Source: an uncultured Lachnospiraceae bacterium
GTDB lineage: Bacteria; Bacillota_A; Clostridia; Lachnospirales; Lachnospiraceae
Length of the DNA stretch: 6,281 nt
Direction: 5' to 3'
Assembly (NCBI GenBank): GCA_910585355.1
Contig: CAJUDN010000053.1
Coordinates: 1 to 6,281, forward strand
The notes under the pieces are model-generated. The model saw only the letters and a list, made by a program, of their open reading frames with translations, was not told the origin of the DNA and made no database searches. Positions 1 through 5,129 of the stretch are shown here, piece by piece. The first letter of the stretch is position 1; each line of letters starts with the position of its first letter. Both the position numbers and the translations under genes were made by a program.

Positions 1-424
1 CATATACGATATGATATGTGAAACCGCAGTTCGGACACGCACGGCGTCCTGACATACGGGCAATGATATTCTCATCCGGCACATGAACATCAATGGCAAA
101 ATTCATTTTTTCCCCCCTGGCCTCCAGCGCTTCGGTCAGGCATTCTGCCTGAGGAATGGTACGTGGAAAACCATCCAGAATATAACCGTTCTTACAGTCC
201 TCCTGGCCGATTCTATCCATAACCAGATCAACGGTCAGGGAATCCGGAACCAGAAGTCCCTGATCCATGTAGGCCTTTGCCTTCTTTCCAAGCTCGGTCC
301 CCTGCTTAATATTTGCTCTGAAAATATCTCCCGTCGAAATATGCGGGATCTGATACTTTTCTGCAATTCTCTCCGCCTGTGTCCCTTTTCCGGCGCCAGG
401 TGCGCCTAACATAATGATTTTCAT
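1..424 (-). CDS. adk: Adenylate kinase, partial (C-terminus beyond the window)
   Basis: Adenylate kinase interconverts ATP + AMP and 2 ADP in the cytoplasm. The visible 141 residues hold the P-loop GAPGAGKGT (7-15), the AMP-binding region beginning STGDIFR (30-36), the family signature DGFPRT (84-89) and the start of the LID domain. LID cysteines C130 and C133 (CPNC) match the first pair of the zinc-binding LID typical of Gram-positive enzymes; the second pair lies outside the window. The family is about 215 residues, so roughly 75 are missing only because the window ends. The ATG at 424-422 has a GGAGGG ribosome binding site 6 nt upstream. Two upstream ATGs (446 and 437) read in frame into a TAA just before this start, so they are not the start. 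adk commonly follows secY in Firmicutes; here it is separated by a 309-nt gap containing a terminator. Confidence 0.97.
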   Translation of the reverse strand, partial: MKIIMLGAPGAGKGTQAERIAEKYQIPHISTGDIFRANIKQGTELGKKAKAYMDQGLLVPDSLTVDLVMDRIGQEDCKNGYILDGFPRTIPQAECLTEALEARGEKMNFAIDVHVPDENIIARMSGRRACPNCGFTYHIVY

Positions 425-470
425 GCTTATCCCTCCATGGGTTTCATGAGCCCCAAAAAGCAGCGATTCG

Positions 471-498
471 AAAAAGCGGGCGAAAAAACTTCCGCCCG
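471..498 (-). terminator. Intrinsic terminator between secY and adk
   Basis: On the minus strand CGGGCGGAA (498-490) pairs with TTTCGCCCG (485-477) through a GTTT loop, giving a 9-bp stem with one G-U pair, followed by C and five T. Four A before the stem could add pairs to the T run. The polarity fits transcription leaving secY. On the plus strand the stem is shorter (an A-C mismatch) and the T run is four, so minus is the better reading. It lies about 46 nt before the adk start, with no promoter-like sequence between it and adk. Confidence 0.75.
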
Positions 499-573
499 TT
501 TTGAATACTTACACTGCTGTCATGTTTCCAGTCGTGACAGCCCAGATATCTTCTGAACTGTTACTTCCAAACC

Positions 574-602
574 AGTATAGCCCTGCACTAATTCTTGAAC
601 AA
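574..602 (-). promoter_or_regulatory. Candidate sigma-A promoter upstream of adk
   Basis: Minus strand: TTGTTC at 602-597, a 17-nt spacer, then TATACT at 579-574 (five of six to TATAAT; the -35 matches only TTG). A start near 567 would give a leader of about 140 nt that must pass the terminator at 471-498. Spacing and -10 are good and the -35 is weak. It may be chance. Confidence 0.35.
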
Positions 603-626
603 TTATCATCCGCTATCCGCGCTATC

Positions 627-680
627 TGCACGTCTGCGATGCTGACCGCAGTATCACTGCGCCGTCGCTTCGCAGATGCA
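627..680 (-). other. Long interrupted stem-loop downstream of secY
   Basis: On the minus strand TGCATCTGCGA (680-670) pairs with TCGCAGA-CG-TGCA (639-627) as 11 bp with a 2-nt bulge. Inside it GAC/GTC and CGCAGT-GAT-ACTGCG form a second stem with a 3-nt loop. The nested pairing is well beyond an isolated chance palindrome, but no known RNA family is recognised. Confidence 0.55.
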
Positions 681-733
681 CAGCTGACACGAATATCGGG
701 CGCTATTTACTACAAGATTAGTTCAAATCTGTA

Positions 734-2056
734 CTAGTCATTTAAGAATCCCTTGTAATTTCTTACAAGCATCATAGATTCCACAGCCTTAATGGTCTCC
801 AGGACAACACCTGCGATGATGATTAAGGATGTGCCGCCAAAGGAAAGACTGCCAACGGAGAACAGTCCGGACGCCATAATCGGAATGATGCATACGATAA
901 CCAGACCGACCGCTCCGATGAAAACAATATAGTTTAAAATATTGGTGAGAAAATCCGAAGTTGGTTTTCCAGGACGAACGCCTGGGATAAAGCCGCCGGA
1001 TTTTTTCATATTATTTGCAACTTCCAATGGGTTAAACGTAATGGACGTATAGAAATACGCGAACAGTACGATTAATATGATATAAAACAGCAGACCAACA
1101 GAATATCCCGGACTCTCCGGTCTAAACCAGTTGGAAGAGCTTAACGCCAGAAGAATTTTTCCTCCAATGGTAGAATAATCCACCTGGAAAAACTGTGCAA
1201 CCATCACCGGCATAGACATGATGGAGGAGGCAAAAATTACCGGAATTACGTTAGCGGTATTTACCTTAAGCGGAATATAGGTGGACTGTCCGCCGATCAT
1301 CCTGCGCCCCTGCATCTTTTTACTGTACTGTACCGGGATACGGCGCTCTGCACCATTTAAAATGAGAACGAATACAACCGTTGCGACAATAACCGCCAGC
1401 ACAATGATAGCAGCCACAGTTGCGACCGCGACGGACTTCCCTGCCATAAAGCGTTCATACAGAGTTAACACGTCTTGCGGAAGGCTGGATACAATATTAA
1501 TAAGAAGTACGATGGAAATACCGTTTCCGATTCCCTTATCGGTAATTCTTTCACCAATCCACATGAGAAGGGCGGAACCGGCCGTCATGGCGGCCACAAC
1601 AGTCAGATATCCCCAGAAATTCCTGTGATCCTCATAGAGCAGGCCCTGTCTGCCGAGGCCGATTGCCATGGCGCTGGATTCAAACAGGGAAAGCGCAACC
1701 GTAAGATATCTTGTATACTCTGCAATCTTCTTTCTTCCATCCTCGCCTTCTCTTTGCATTTCCTCAAGCTTCGGAACAGCAATGGTCATAAGCTGCATAA
1801 TAATGGAAGATGTAATATATGGGGTGATGCTCAGCGCAAACAAAGACATGGAGGAAAAAGAACCTCCCGTCACCGCATTGACAAATCCCATGCCGGAAGC
1901 CTGGAGGTTGTCAAAAAATGTTTTCAGATAGCTGGGATCCACACCCGGAATCGGAAGGCAGGAGCCAATCCGAATCACAACAAGCATCATGAAGGTGTAA
2001 AGAAGCCGTTCCCGGACTTCTTTCACCTTAAATGCTTTTTGTATTGAATTTAACAT
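734..2056 (-). CDS. secY: Protein translocase subunit SecY
   Basis: SecY forms the protein-conducting channel of the Sec translocon in the cytoplasmic membrane, with SecE and SecG, and docks SecA and ribosomes. The 440 residues match the family length and show the expected series of hydrophobic segments (about ten), starting near residues 18-35. Landmarks are the first conserved block around SITPYITSSIIMQL (76-89), the second block GERITDKGIGNGIS (168-181), and the cytoplasmic loop with GVRPGKPT (359-366), the conserved region that contacts SecA. The ATG lies one base after the rplO stop. The ribosome binding site GAGGTGAT (2069-2062) lies inside the last rplO codons, so translation is probably coupled to rplO. 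The protein ends NYKGFLND and appears intact. It is the last gene before the 309-nt gap leading to adk. Confidence 0.99.
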   Translation of the reverse strand: MLNSIQKAFKVKEVRERLLYTFMMLVVIRIGSCLPIPGVDPSYLKTFFDNLQASGMGFVNAVTGGSFSSMSLFALSITPYITSSIIMQLMTIAVPKLEEMQREGEDGRKKIAEYTRYLTVALSLFESSAMAIGLGRQGLLYEDHRNFWGYLTVVAAMTAGSALLMWIGERITDKGIGNGISIVLLINIVSSLPQDVLTLYERFMAGKSVAVATVAAIIVLAVIVATVVFVLILNGAERRIPVQYSKKMQGRRMIGGQSTYIPLKVNTANVIPVIFASSIMSMPVMVAQFFQVDYSTIGGKILLALSSSNWFRPESPGYSVGLLFYIILIVLFAYFYTSITFNPLEVANNMKKSGGFIPGVRPGKPTSDFLTNILNYIVFIGAVGLVIVCIIPIMASGLFSVGSLSFGGTSLIIIAGVVLETIKAVESMMLVRNYKGFLND

Positions 2057-2057
2057 A

Positions 2058-2498
2058 TTAGATCACCTCGCAGGTTCCACCTACTGCCTCAATTTTAGCT
2101 TTTGCAGCCTCACTGAAAGCATTGGCTTTAACGTTAAGTTTCTTTGTCAACTCGCCGTTTGCAAGAATCTTAACGCCGTCCTGCGGGTTCTTTACGATAC
2201 CGCACTCCATTAATGTCTCAACGGAAACTGTGGAGTCGTTCTCGAATCTCTCAAGTGCACTTACATTAATTCCAACAATATCTTTGGAATTGATGTTTGT
2301 AAATCCTCTCTTTGGAATACGTCTGTATAAAGGCATTTGGCCGCCCTCGAAGCCAGGTCTTGGAGCTCCGGAACGGGCTTTCTGACCCTTGTGGCCCTTG
2401 CCGGCTGTCTTACCATTTCCAGAAGCATGGCCGCGGCCTCTTCTGAAATTATCGCTATGCTTGGAACCCTCAGCAGGATGTAAATTAGATAAGTTCAT
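2058..2498 (-). CDS. rplO: 50S ribosomal protein L15
   Basis: L15 binds 23S rRNA and acts in late assembly of the large subunit. The 146 residues show the family plan: a conserved N-terminus MNLSNLHPAEGS; a long basic, glycine-rich extension (residues 20-44, containing GKGHKGQKAR) that threads into rRNA; the block PGFEGGQMPLYRRIPKRGF (48-66); and a globular C-terminus ending AVGGTCEVI. Two adjacent starts exist: GTG at 2501 and ATG at 2498. The AAGGAGG at 2512-2506 is 7 nt from the ATG but only 4 nt from the GTG, and the ATG gives the usual N-terminus, so ATG is chosen. It follows rpmD by 27 nt, and its stop is one base from the secY start. Confidence 0.98.
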   Translation of the reverse strand: MNLSNLHPAEGSKHSDNFRRGRGHASGNGKTAGKGHKGQKARSGAPRPGFEGGQMPLYRRIPKRGFTNINSKDIVGINVSALERFENDSTVSVETLMECGIVKNPQDGVKILANGELTKKLNVKANAFSEAAKAKIEAVGGTCEVI

Positions 2499-2525
2499 CA
2501 CTGCACCTCCTTACTCTCTATCGGA

Positions 2526-2708
2526 TTAGATTTCTTCAACTTTAACCAGATGTCTTACACTCTGGACCATGCCTCTAACTGCACCATTGTCCGGCAGCTC
2601 AACCGTCTTGTGCATCTTCTTTAAACCAAGCGCCTTAACAGTTGCTTTCTGCTTCGGAACAGCACCGATAGGGGATTTTACCAATGTGATTTTTAACTTC
2701 TCTGCCAT
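2526..2708 (-). CDS. rpmD: 50S ribosomal protein L30
   Basis: L30 is a small, late-assembling protein of the large subunit. The 60 residues match the usual bacterial length of about 58-60. Family features are the N-terminal KLKITLVKSPIG strand (4-15), the LGLKKMHKTVELPDN stretch (27-41) and the C-terminal RGMVQSVRHLVKVEE helix and strand. The ATG has AGGAGG 8 nt upstream, and this site directly follows the rpsE stop (TAATAGGAGG), so the two genes are closely spaced (15 nt). It sits between rpsE and rplO, its standard place. Not all bacteria keep rpmD; its presence fits Firmicutes. Confidence 0.98.
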   Translation of the reverse strand: MAEKLKITLVKSPIGAVPKQKATVKALGLKKMHKTVELPDNGAVRGMVQSVRHLVKVEEI

Positions 2709-2723
2709 TTCATTATCCTCCTA

Positions 2724-3233
2724 TTAGCAAACAACTTCTTCAACAGATTTGCCGCGGTTCTTCGCAACTTCTTCCGGAGTCTTCAACTTTAAGAGACCCT
2801 CAATCGTTGCCAAAACTACGTTTGTCTTGTTATTGGAGCCTAAAGACTTGGTACGGATGTTCTTAATACCGGCAAGCTCTACCACGGAACGAACCGGGCC
2901 GCCTGCGATGATACCAGTACCTTCCGGAGCTCTCTTAAGAAGTACGGATGCGCTGCCGAACTCTCCAAGGAAGTCGTGCGGAATGCTGTTGTTCTCGTCT
3001 CTCGGAACCTCGACCAGGTTCTTGATTGCTGCCTCTTTGCCTTTACGAATGGCCTCCGGAACCTCGCCTGCCTTGCCAAGACCTGCTCCTACATGACCAT
3101 TGCCGTCGCCTACTACTACCAGAGCGGAAAATCTCATGGTACGTCCACCTTTTACAGTCTTGGATACGCGTTTGATGGCAACAACTTTGTCATTCAATTC
3201 TAACTGACTTGCATCAATGATTGTACGCTTCAT
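2724..3233 (-). CDS. rpsE: 30S ribosomal protein S5
   Basis: S5 lies at the mRNA entrance and neck of the small subunit and contributes to decoding fidelity. The 169 residues contain the N-terminal double-stranded-RNA-binding type domain (about 10-75), including the loop KRVSKTVKGGR (21-31), where spectinomycin-resistance changes occur in other bacteria, and the signature VVVGDGNGHVGAGLGKA (39-55). The C-terminal domain (about 88-155) has GTGIIAGGPVRSVVELAGI (105-123). No deletion is seen in the loop. The ATG at 3233 is preceded by GGAGG about 11 nt upstream. It follows rplR by 18 nt and precedes rpmD by 15 nt in the canonical order. Confidence 0.99.
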   Translation of the reverse strand: MKRTIIDASQLELNDKVVAIKRVSKTVKGGRTMRFSALVVVGDGNGHVGAGLGKAGEVPEAIRKGKEAAIKNLVEVPRDENNSIPHDFLGEFGSASVLLKRAPEGTGIIAGGPVRSVVELAGIKNIRTKSLGSNNKTNVVLATIEGLLKLKTPEEVAKNRGKSVEEVVC

Positions 3234-3251
3234 GCTGTATTCTCCTCCCTA

Positions 3252-3620
3252 CTAGAATTCCAGACCAGCTTCTCTAGCTGCGTCTGCCAAGGCCTGAATC
3301 TTGCCCTGATAGATGAAACCGCCGCGGTCAAAAACAACTTCTTTAATGCCCTTTTCCATTGCTCTCTTTGCGATAACAGTTCCAACATATGCTGCCGCCT
3401 CAACGGTGTCGGTGTTCTCTAACTCAGCTTTGATCTCTTTCTCCAGAGTGGAAGCTGCAGCTAAAGTATGTCCAACGGAATCGTCGATAATCTGAGCATA
3501 CATATGATTATTGCTTCTGAACACTGCCAAACGCGGTCTCTCTGCTGTACCGGCAAAGCGATTGCGTAATCTATAATGCTTTTTTCTGCGGACTTCGCTT
3601 CTTGACTGCTTGCTAACCAT
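3252..3620 (-). CDS. rplR: 50S ribosomal protein L18
   Basis: L18 binds 5S rRNA, together with L5, in the central protuberance of the large subunit. The 122 residues match the family (about 117-122). The N-terminus is strongly basic (SRSEVRRKKHYRLRNR, 6-21), as expected for the rRNA-binding tail. It is followed by RPRLAVFRSNNHMYAQIIDD (28-47) and the conserved C-terminal VVFDRGGFIYQGKIQALADA (95-114) and REAGLEF end. The ATG at 3620 has AAGGAGA about 9 nt upstream, beginning only a few bases after the rplF stop. It is separated from rplF by 17 nt and from rpsE by 18 nt. Confidence 0.99.
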   Translation of the reverse strand: MVSKQSRSEVRRKKHYRLRNRFAGTAERPRLAVFRSNNHMYAQIIDDSVGHTLAAASTLEKEIKAELENTDTVEAAAYVGTVIAKRAMEKGIKEVVFDRGGFIYQGKIQALADAAREAGLEF

Positions 3621-3637
3621 TTTTACACTCTCCTTAA

Positions 3638-4180
3638 TTATTTCTTACCAGTCTTACCAACTTTGCGTCTGATAACCTCATCGGCATACTTGATACCCTT
3701 GCCCTTATACGGCTCCGGCTCTCTCTTGCTTCTGATTTCAGCAGCGTACTGGCCAACTTTTTCTTTGTTGATGCCCTTAACGATGATGATATTCTGACCT
3801 TCCAGAACAGTCTCAATTCCTTCCGGATCTTCCATCTCTACCGGATGGGAATAGCCAAGGGAAAGAGTCAGCTTCTTACCCTGCTTCGCGGCTCTGTAAC
3901 CAACACCGTTAACTTCCAGCTTCTTCTCATAGCCTTCGGTAACACCGTGGATCATGTTATGGATTAACGTTCTAGTGAGACCATGAAGAGATTTCATTCT
4001 CTTTAAGTCGTTTGGTCTTGTTACGATAATGTGCCCATCTTCTTCTTTGATTTGCATTTCCACCGGAAGAGTTCTTTCCAGTGTTCCTTTCGGACCCTTA
4101 ACGGTCACTACATTGTTTTCTGCGATTGTAACAGTTACACCTGCGGGAATCGCAACCGGCATTCTACCAATACGTGACAT
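3638..4180 (-). CDS. rplF: 50S ribosomal protein L6
   Basis: L6 sits near the factor-binding region and the sarcin-ricin loop of the large subunit. It has two similar alpha/beta domains: residues 1-81 (MSRIGRMPVAIPAGV start, VVTVKGPKGTLER at 24-36) and 82-180, with the bacterial signature PEPYKGKGIKY (155-165) and a basic tail VGKTGKK. Length 180 fits the family. The ATG at 4180 is fixed by AGGAGG 8 nt upstream and by the standard N-terminus. Upstream lies an unusual 314-nt insertion instead of the short spacer expected after rpsH. The ribosome binding site remains intact at the insertion's end, so translation does not depend on a stop-start overlap with rpsH. Confidence 0.99.
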   Translation of the reverse strand: MSRIGRMPVAIPAGVTVTIAENNVVTVKGPKGTLERTLPVEMQIKEEDGHIIVTRPNDLKRMKSLHGLTRTLIHNMIHGVTEGYEKKLEVNGVGYRAAKQGKKLTLSLGYSHPVEMEDPEGIETVLEGQNIIIVKGINKEKVGQYAAEIRSKREPEPYKGKGIKYADEVIRRKVGKTGKK

Positions 4181-4241
4181 GCCATTTACCTCCTACTTAA
4201 ATTCTCGGAGCATGCTTTTACACACTCTGTTTTCAGTTTCT

Positions 4242-4326
4242 ATGTTATTTGCCTTTGACATACAAAAGCCACGCCGACACCGCCCTGCCCTTAAAAGCGG
4301 GTTTTGCAGGCGGCGGGTGATAACAT
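4242..4326 (-). other. Putative three-way-junction RNA fold upstream of rplF
   Basis: Minus strand: closing stem ATGTTAT (4326-4320) with ATAACAT (4248-4242), 7 bp. Inside, hairpin one spans 4319-4278, pairing CACC/GGTG, GC/GC and CCTGC/GCAGG with small internal loops. Hairpin two spans 4269-4251, GCTTTTG/CAAAGGC with one G-T pair and a 5-nt loop. A short linker separates the two hairpins. The three stems close on each other neatly, which suggests a selected RNA structure; no known riboswitch or leader class is recognised. Confidence 0.5.
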
Positions 4327-4328
4327 TA

Positions 4329-4383
4329 AACGGCGTTCTCACTAAATTCGCCTTTCGCCTTCGGCTCGGGCTCATTAAGTGTT
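4329..4383 (-). repeat. 55-bp perfect direct repeat, copy 1 (rpsH-rplF gap)
   Basis: Identical over 55 bases to 4434-4488, at an offset of 105. It contains a 42-nt hairpin unit (4340-4381) closed by CACTTAA/TTTAGTG, with the core GAGCC-GAA-GGCGA at 4367-4355. Confidence 0.97.
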
Positions 4384-4401
4384 ACGGGACTGTTCGCTCA
4401 A

Positions 4402-4426
4402 CTAAGCTCGCCTCTGGCTCGCTAAG
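4402..4426 (-). repeat. Short hairpin unit between the two 55-bp repeats
   Basis: A 25-nt unit: CTTAGC/GCTTAG outer stem (one T-T mismatch), tandem GA/GA, then GCC-AGA-GGC. It is a shortened relative of the flanking units. The related unit in the other gap is at 5082-5119, with 17- and 18-base exact matches on its two sides (4393-4409 = 5073-5089; 4418-4435 = 5111-5128). Confidence 0.85.
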
Positions 4427-4433
4427 GTTCGCG

Positions 4434-4488
4434 AACGGCGTTCTCACTAAATTCGCCTTTCGCCTTCGGCTCGGGCTCATTAAGTGTT
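4434..4488 (-). repeat. 55-bp perfect direct repeat, copy 2 (rpsH-rplF gap)
   Basis: Perfect copy of 4329-4383. The hairpin unit lies at 4445-4486. It starts within 10 nt of the rpsH stop codon and belongs to the 83-nt segment shared with the start of the rpsN-rpsH gap. Confidence 0.97.
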
Positions 4489-4494
4489 CACAGC

Positions 4495-4896
4495 CTACCA
4501 AACAAAAGCGAGAACTTCGCCGCCTACGCCCAGCTCGCGGGCCTGCTTGTCGGTAATTACGCCCTGATTGGTGGATACGATAGCAATGCCAAGTCCGCCA
4601 AGTACCTTCGGCATGTCTTCCTTACCGGCATATACGCGTAAGCCTGGTTTGGAAATCTTCTTGATACCGGAGATGATTCTCTCATTTTTATCTTTGCCAT
4701 ACTTTAAAGCAATACGGATTGTCTGGAATCCGCCGTCTTCAACGATATCATATTTTTTAATATATCCTTCTCTTACAAGAATATCAGCGATAGCTAATTT
4801 CATCTTGGAAGCCGGTACATCTACTGTATCATGTTTTGCAGTATTGGCATTACGAATTCGTGTAAGCATATCTGCAATCGGATCGCTCATAGTCAT
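4495..4896 (-). CDS. rpsH: 30S ribosomal protein S8
   Basis: S8 binds the central domain of 16S rRNA early in small-subunit assembly; in E. coli it is also the translational repressor of the spc operon. The 133 residues match the family: N-terminal DPIADMLTRIRNA (5-17), central strands, and the C-terminal signature IVSTNQGVITDKQAR (106-120) ending GGEVLAFVW. Two starts are possible, ATG at 4896 (MTMSD) and ATG at 4890 (MSD). AAGGAGG at 4913-4907 is 10 nt from the first and 16 nt from the second, so the first is chosen. The gene is unusual in its setting: 291 nt separate it from rpsN and 314 nt from rplF, both gaps filled by related hairpin repeats in the same orientation. The coding sequence itself looks intact. 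Confidence 0.98.
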   Translation of the reverse strand: MTMSDPIADMLTRIRNANTAKHDTVDVPASKMKLAIADILVREGYIKKYDIVEDGGFQTIRIALKYGKDKNERIISGIKKISKPGLRVYAGKEDMPKVLGGLGIAIVSTNQGVITDKQARELGVGGEVLAFVW

Positions 4897-4928
4897 GATT
4901 ATATTTCCTCCTTGTGGATTGTTGGTTT

Positions 4929-5006
4929 GTCACTGTGGTTCGCAGATACGTGACCTGCGCTGCACAGGTGTGCTCTTCGGCCCTGAGGGGGATAACCCTG
5001 CGGCCG
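4929..5006 (-). other. Hairpin cluster upstream of rpsH
   Basis: Three minus-strand stem-loops. At 5006-4978, CGGCC/GGCCG and AGGG/CCCT are separated by a small internal loop. At 4969-4953, ACCTGTG/CGCAGGT forms seven pairs, one of them T-G, with a CAG triloop. At 4954-4929, GTCAC/GTGAC is weaker and shares two bases with the previous one, so those two cannot fully form together. None is followed by a T run, so they are not terminators. Confidence 0.5.
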
Positions 5007-5012
5007 GAGAAC

Positions 5013-5047
5013 GGCTTTCGCACTAAATTCGCCCTTCGCCTGCGGCT
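5013..5047 (-). repeat. Partial hairpin repeat, 35 bp (rpsN-rpsH gap)
   Basis: Matches 5130-5164 with one mismatch in 35 (offset 117). It keeps the right half of the unit, including TTTAGTG, and an apical GCC-GCA-GGCGA core (5048-5036), but the CACTTAA left arm is missing. Confidence 0.85.
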
Positions 5048-5081
5048 TTTCAGACTCTGTCTGCCGTGACTCTTCGCTCAA

Positions 5082-5119
5082 CTAAGCTCCGCTCTCGCCT
5101 TTGGCTCGGCCTCGCTAAG
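5082..5119 (-). repeat. Hairpin unit 2 of the rpsN-rpsH array
   Basis: A 38-nt unit closed by CTTAGC/GCTTAG with the core GAGCC-AAA-GGCGA (5107-5095). It corresponds to the 25-nt unit at 4402-4426, lengthened by about 13 nt on the two sides of the core. Confidence 0.85.
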
Positions 5120-5129
5120 GTTCGCGAAG

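Larger units (their letters stand above)
425..733 (-). other. secY-adk intergenic region (309 nt), stem-loop rich
   Basis: No convincing gene lies here. Read on the minus strand from the secY stop, it contains: a small hairpin at 711-733 (8-bp stem with one bulge, no U tract); a long interrupted hairpin at 627-680; a promoter-like pair at 574-602; a 7-bp hairpin with arms 516-522 and 535-541 (GCTGTCA/TGACAGC); a strong intrinsic terminator at 471-498; a weak TGGG/CCCA hairpin at 438-455; and the adk ribosome binding site. The density of stem-loops and the compact layout resemble an inserted intergenic repeat, but only one copy lies in the window, so that is inference. Confidence 0.6.
4181..4494 (-). 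other. rpsH-rplF intergenic insertion (314 nt)
   Basis: In most spc operons rpsH and rplF are only tens of bases apart; here there are 314. In the direction of transcription: an array of three hairpin repeats (4329-4488), a three-way-junction-like fold (4242-4326), an AT-richer stretch of about 45 nt (4197-4241) and the rplF ribosome binding site AGGAGG, which follows a TAG at 4195-4193. No promoter with both boxes is seen on the minus strand. Open frames exist (4480-4382 and 4375-4193), but they start inside the repeat, lack a ribosome binding site and resemble no known protein. Confidence 0.85.

Noticed and set aside
711..733. Hairpin just after the secY stop as a terminator
   Set aside because: AT-rich 8-bp stem with a bulge, followed by GTAAATAG rather than a T run.
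501..737. 78-codon plus-strand open frame in the secY-adk gap
   Set aside because: It starts with TTG, has no ribosome binding site, crosses the secY stop and lies in stem-loop repeat-like DNA. More likely a by-product of the sequence than a gene.
1281..2047. Long plus-strand open frames opposite secY
   Set aside because: Shadows of the secY coding sequence, without ribosome binding sites or recognisable protein features.
2499..2501. GTG as the rplO start
   Set aside because: Only 4 nt from the Shine-Dalgarno; the next codon ATG is at 7 nt and gives the usual L15 N-terminus.
4256..4261. TTGACA on the plus strand as a -35 box
   Set aside because: The next 16-19 nt lead into GC-rich sequence with no -10 box, and a plus-strand transcript would be antisense to the operon.
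4193..4375. 60-codon minus-strand open frame before rplF as a real gene
   Set aside because: Its start is inside the 55-bp repeat, no Shine-Dalgarno precedes it, and it runs through the putative three-way junction. Kept only as a possible bridging frame in the findings.
4888..4890. Alternative rpsH start (MSDPIADML)
   Set aside because: It is 16 nt from the AAGGAGG site, while the ATG at 4896 is at 10 nt; the upstream ATG is preferred, though both encode the same family protein.
4939..4948. Shared ATCTGCGAA between the rpsH leader and the secY-adk gap (near 670-679)
   Set aside because: Nine bases plus a nearby CAGTGA is too little to claim that the two structured regions are related.
4899..5081. 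60-codon minus-strand open frame before rpsH as a real gene
   Set aside because: TTG start with only a weak GGAG upstream, composed of repeat and hairpin sequence, no recognisable domain.
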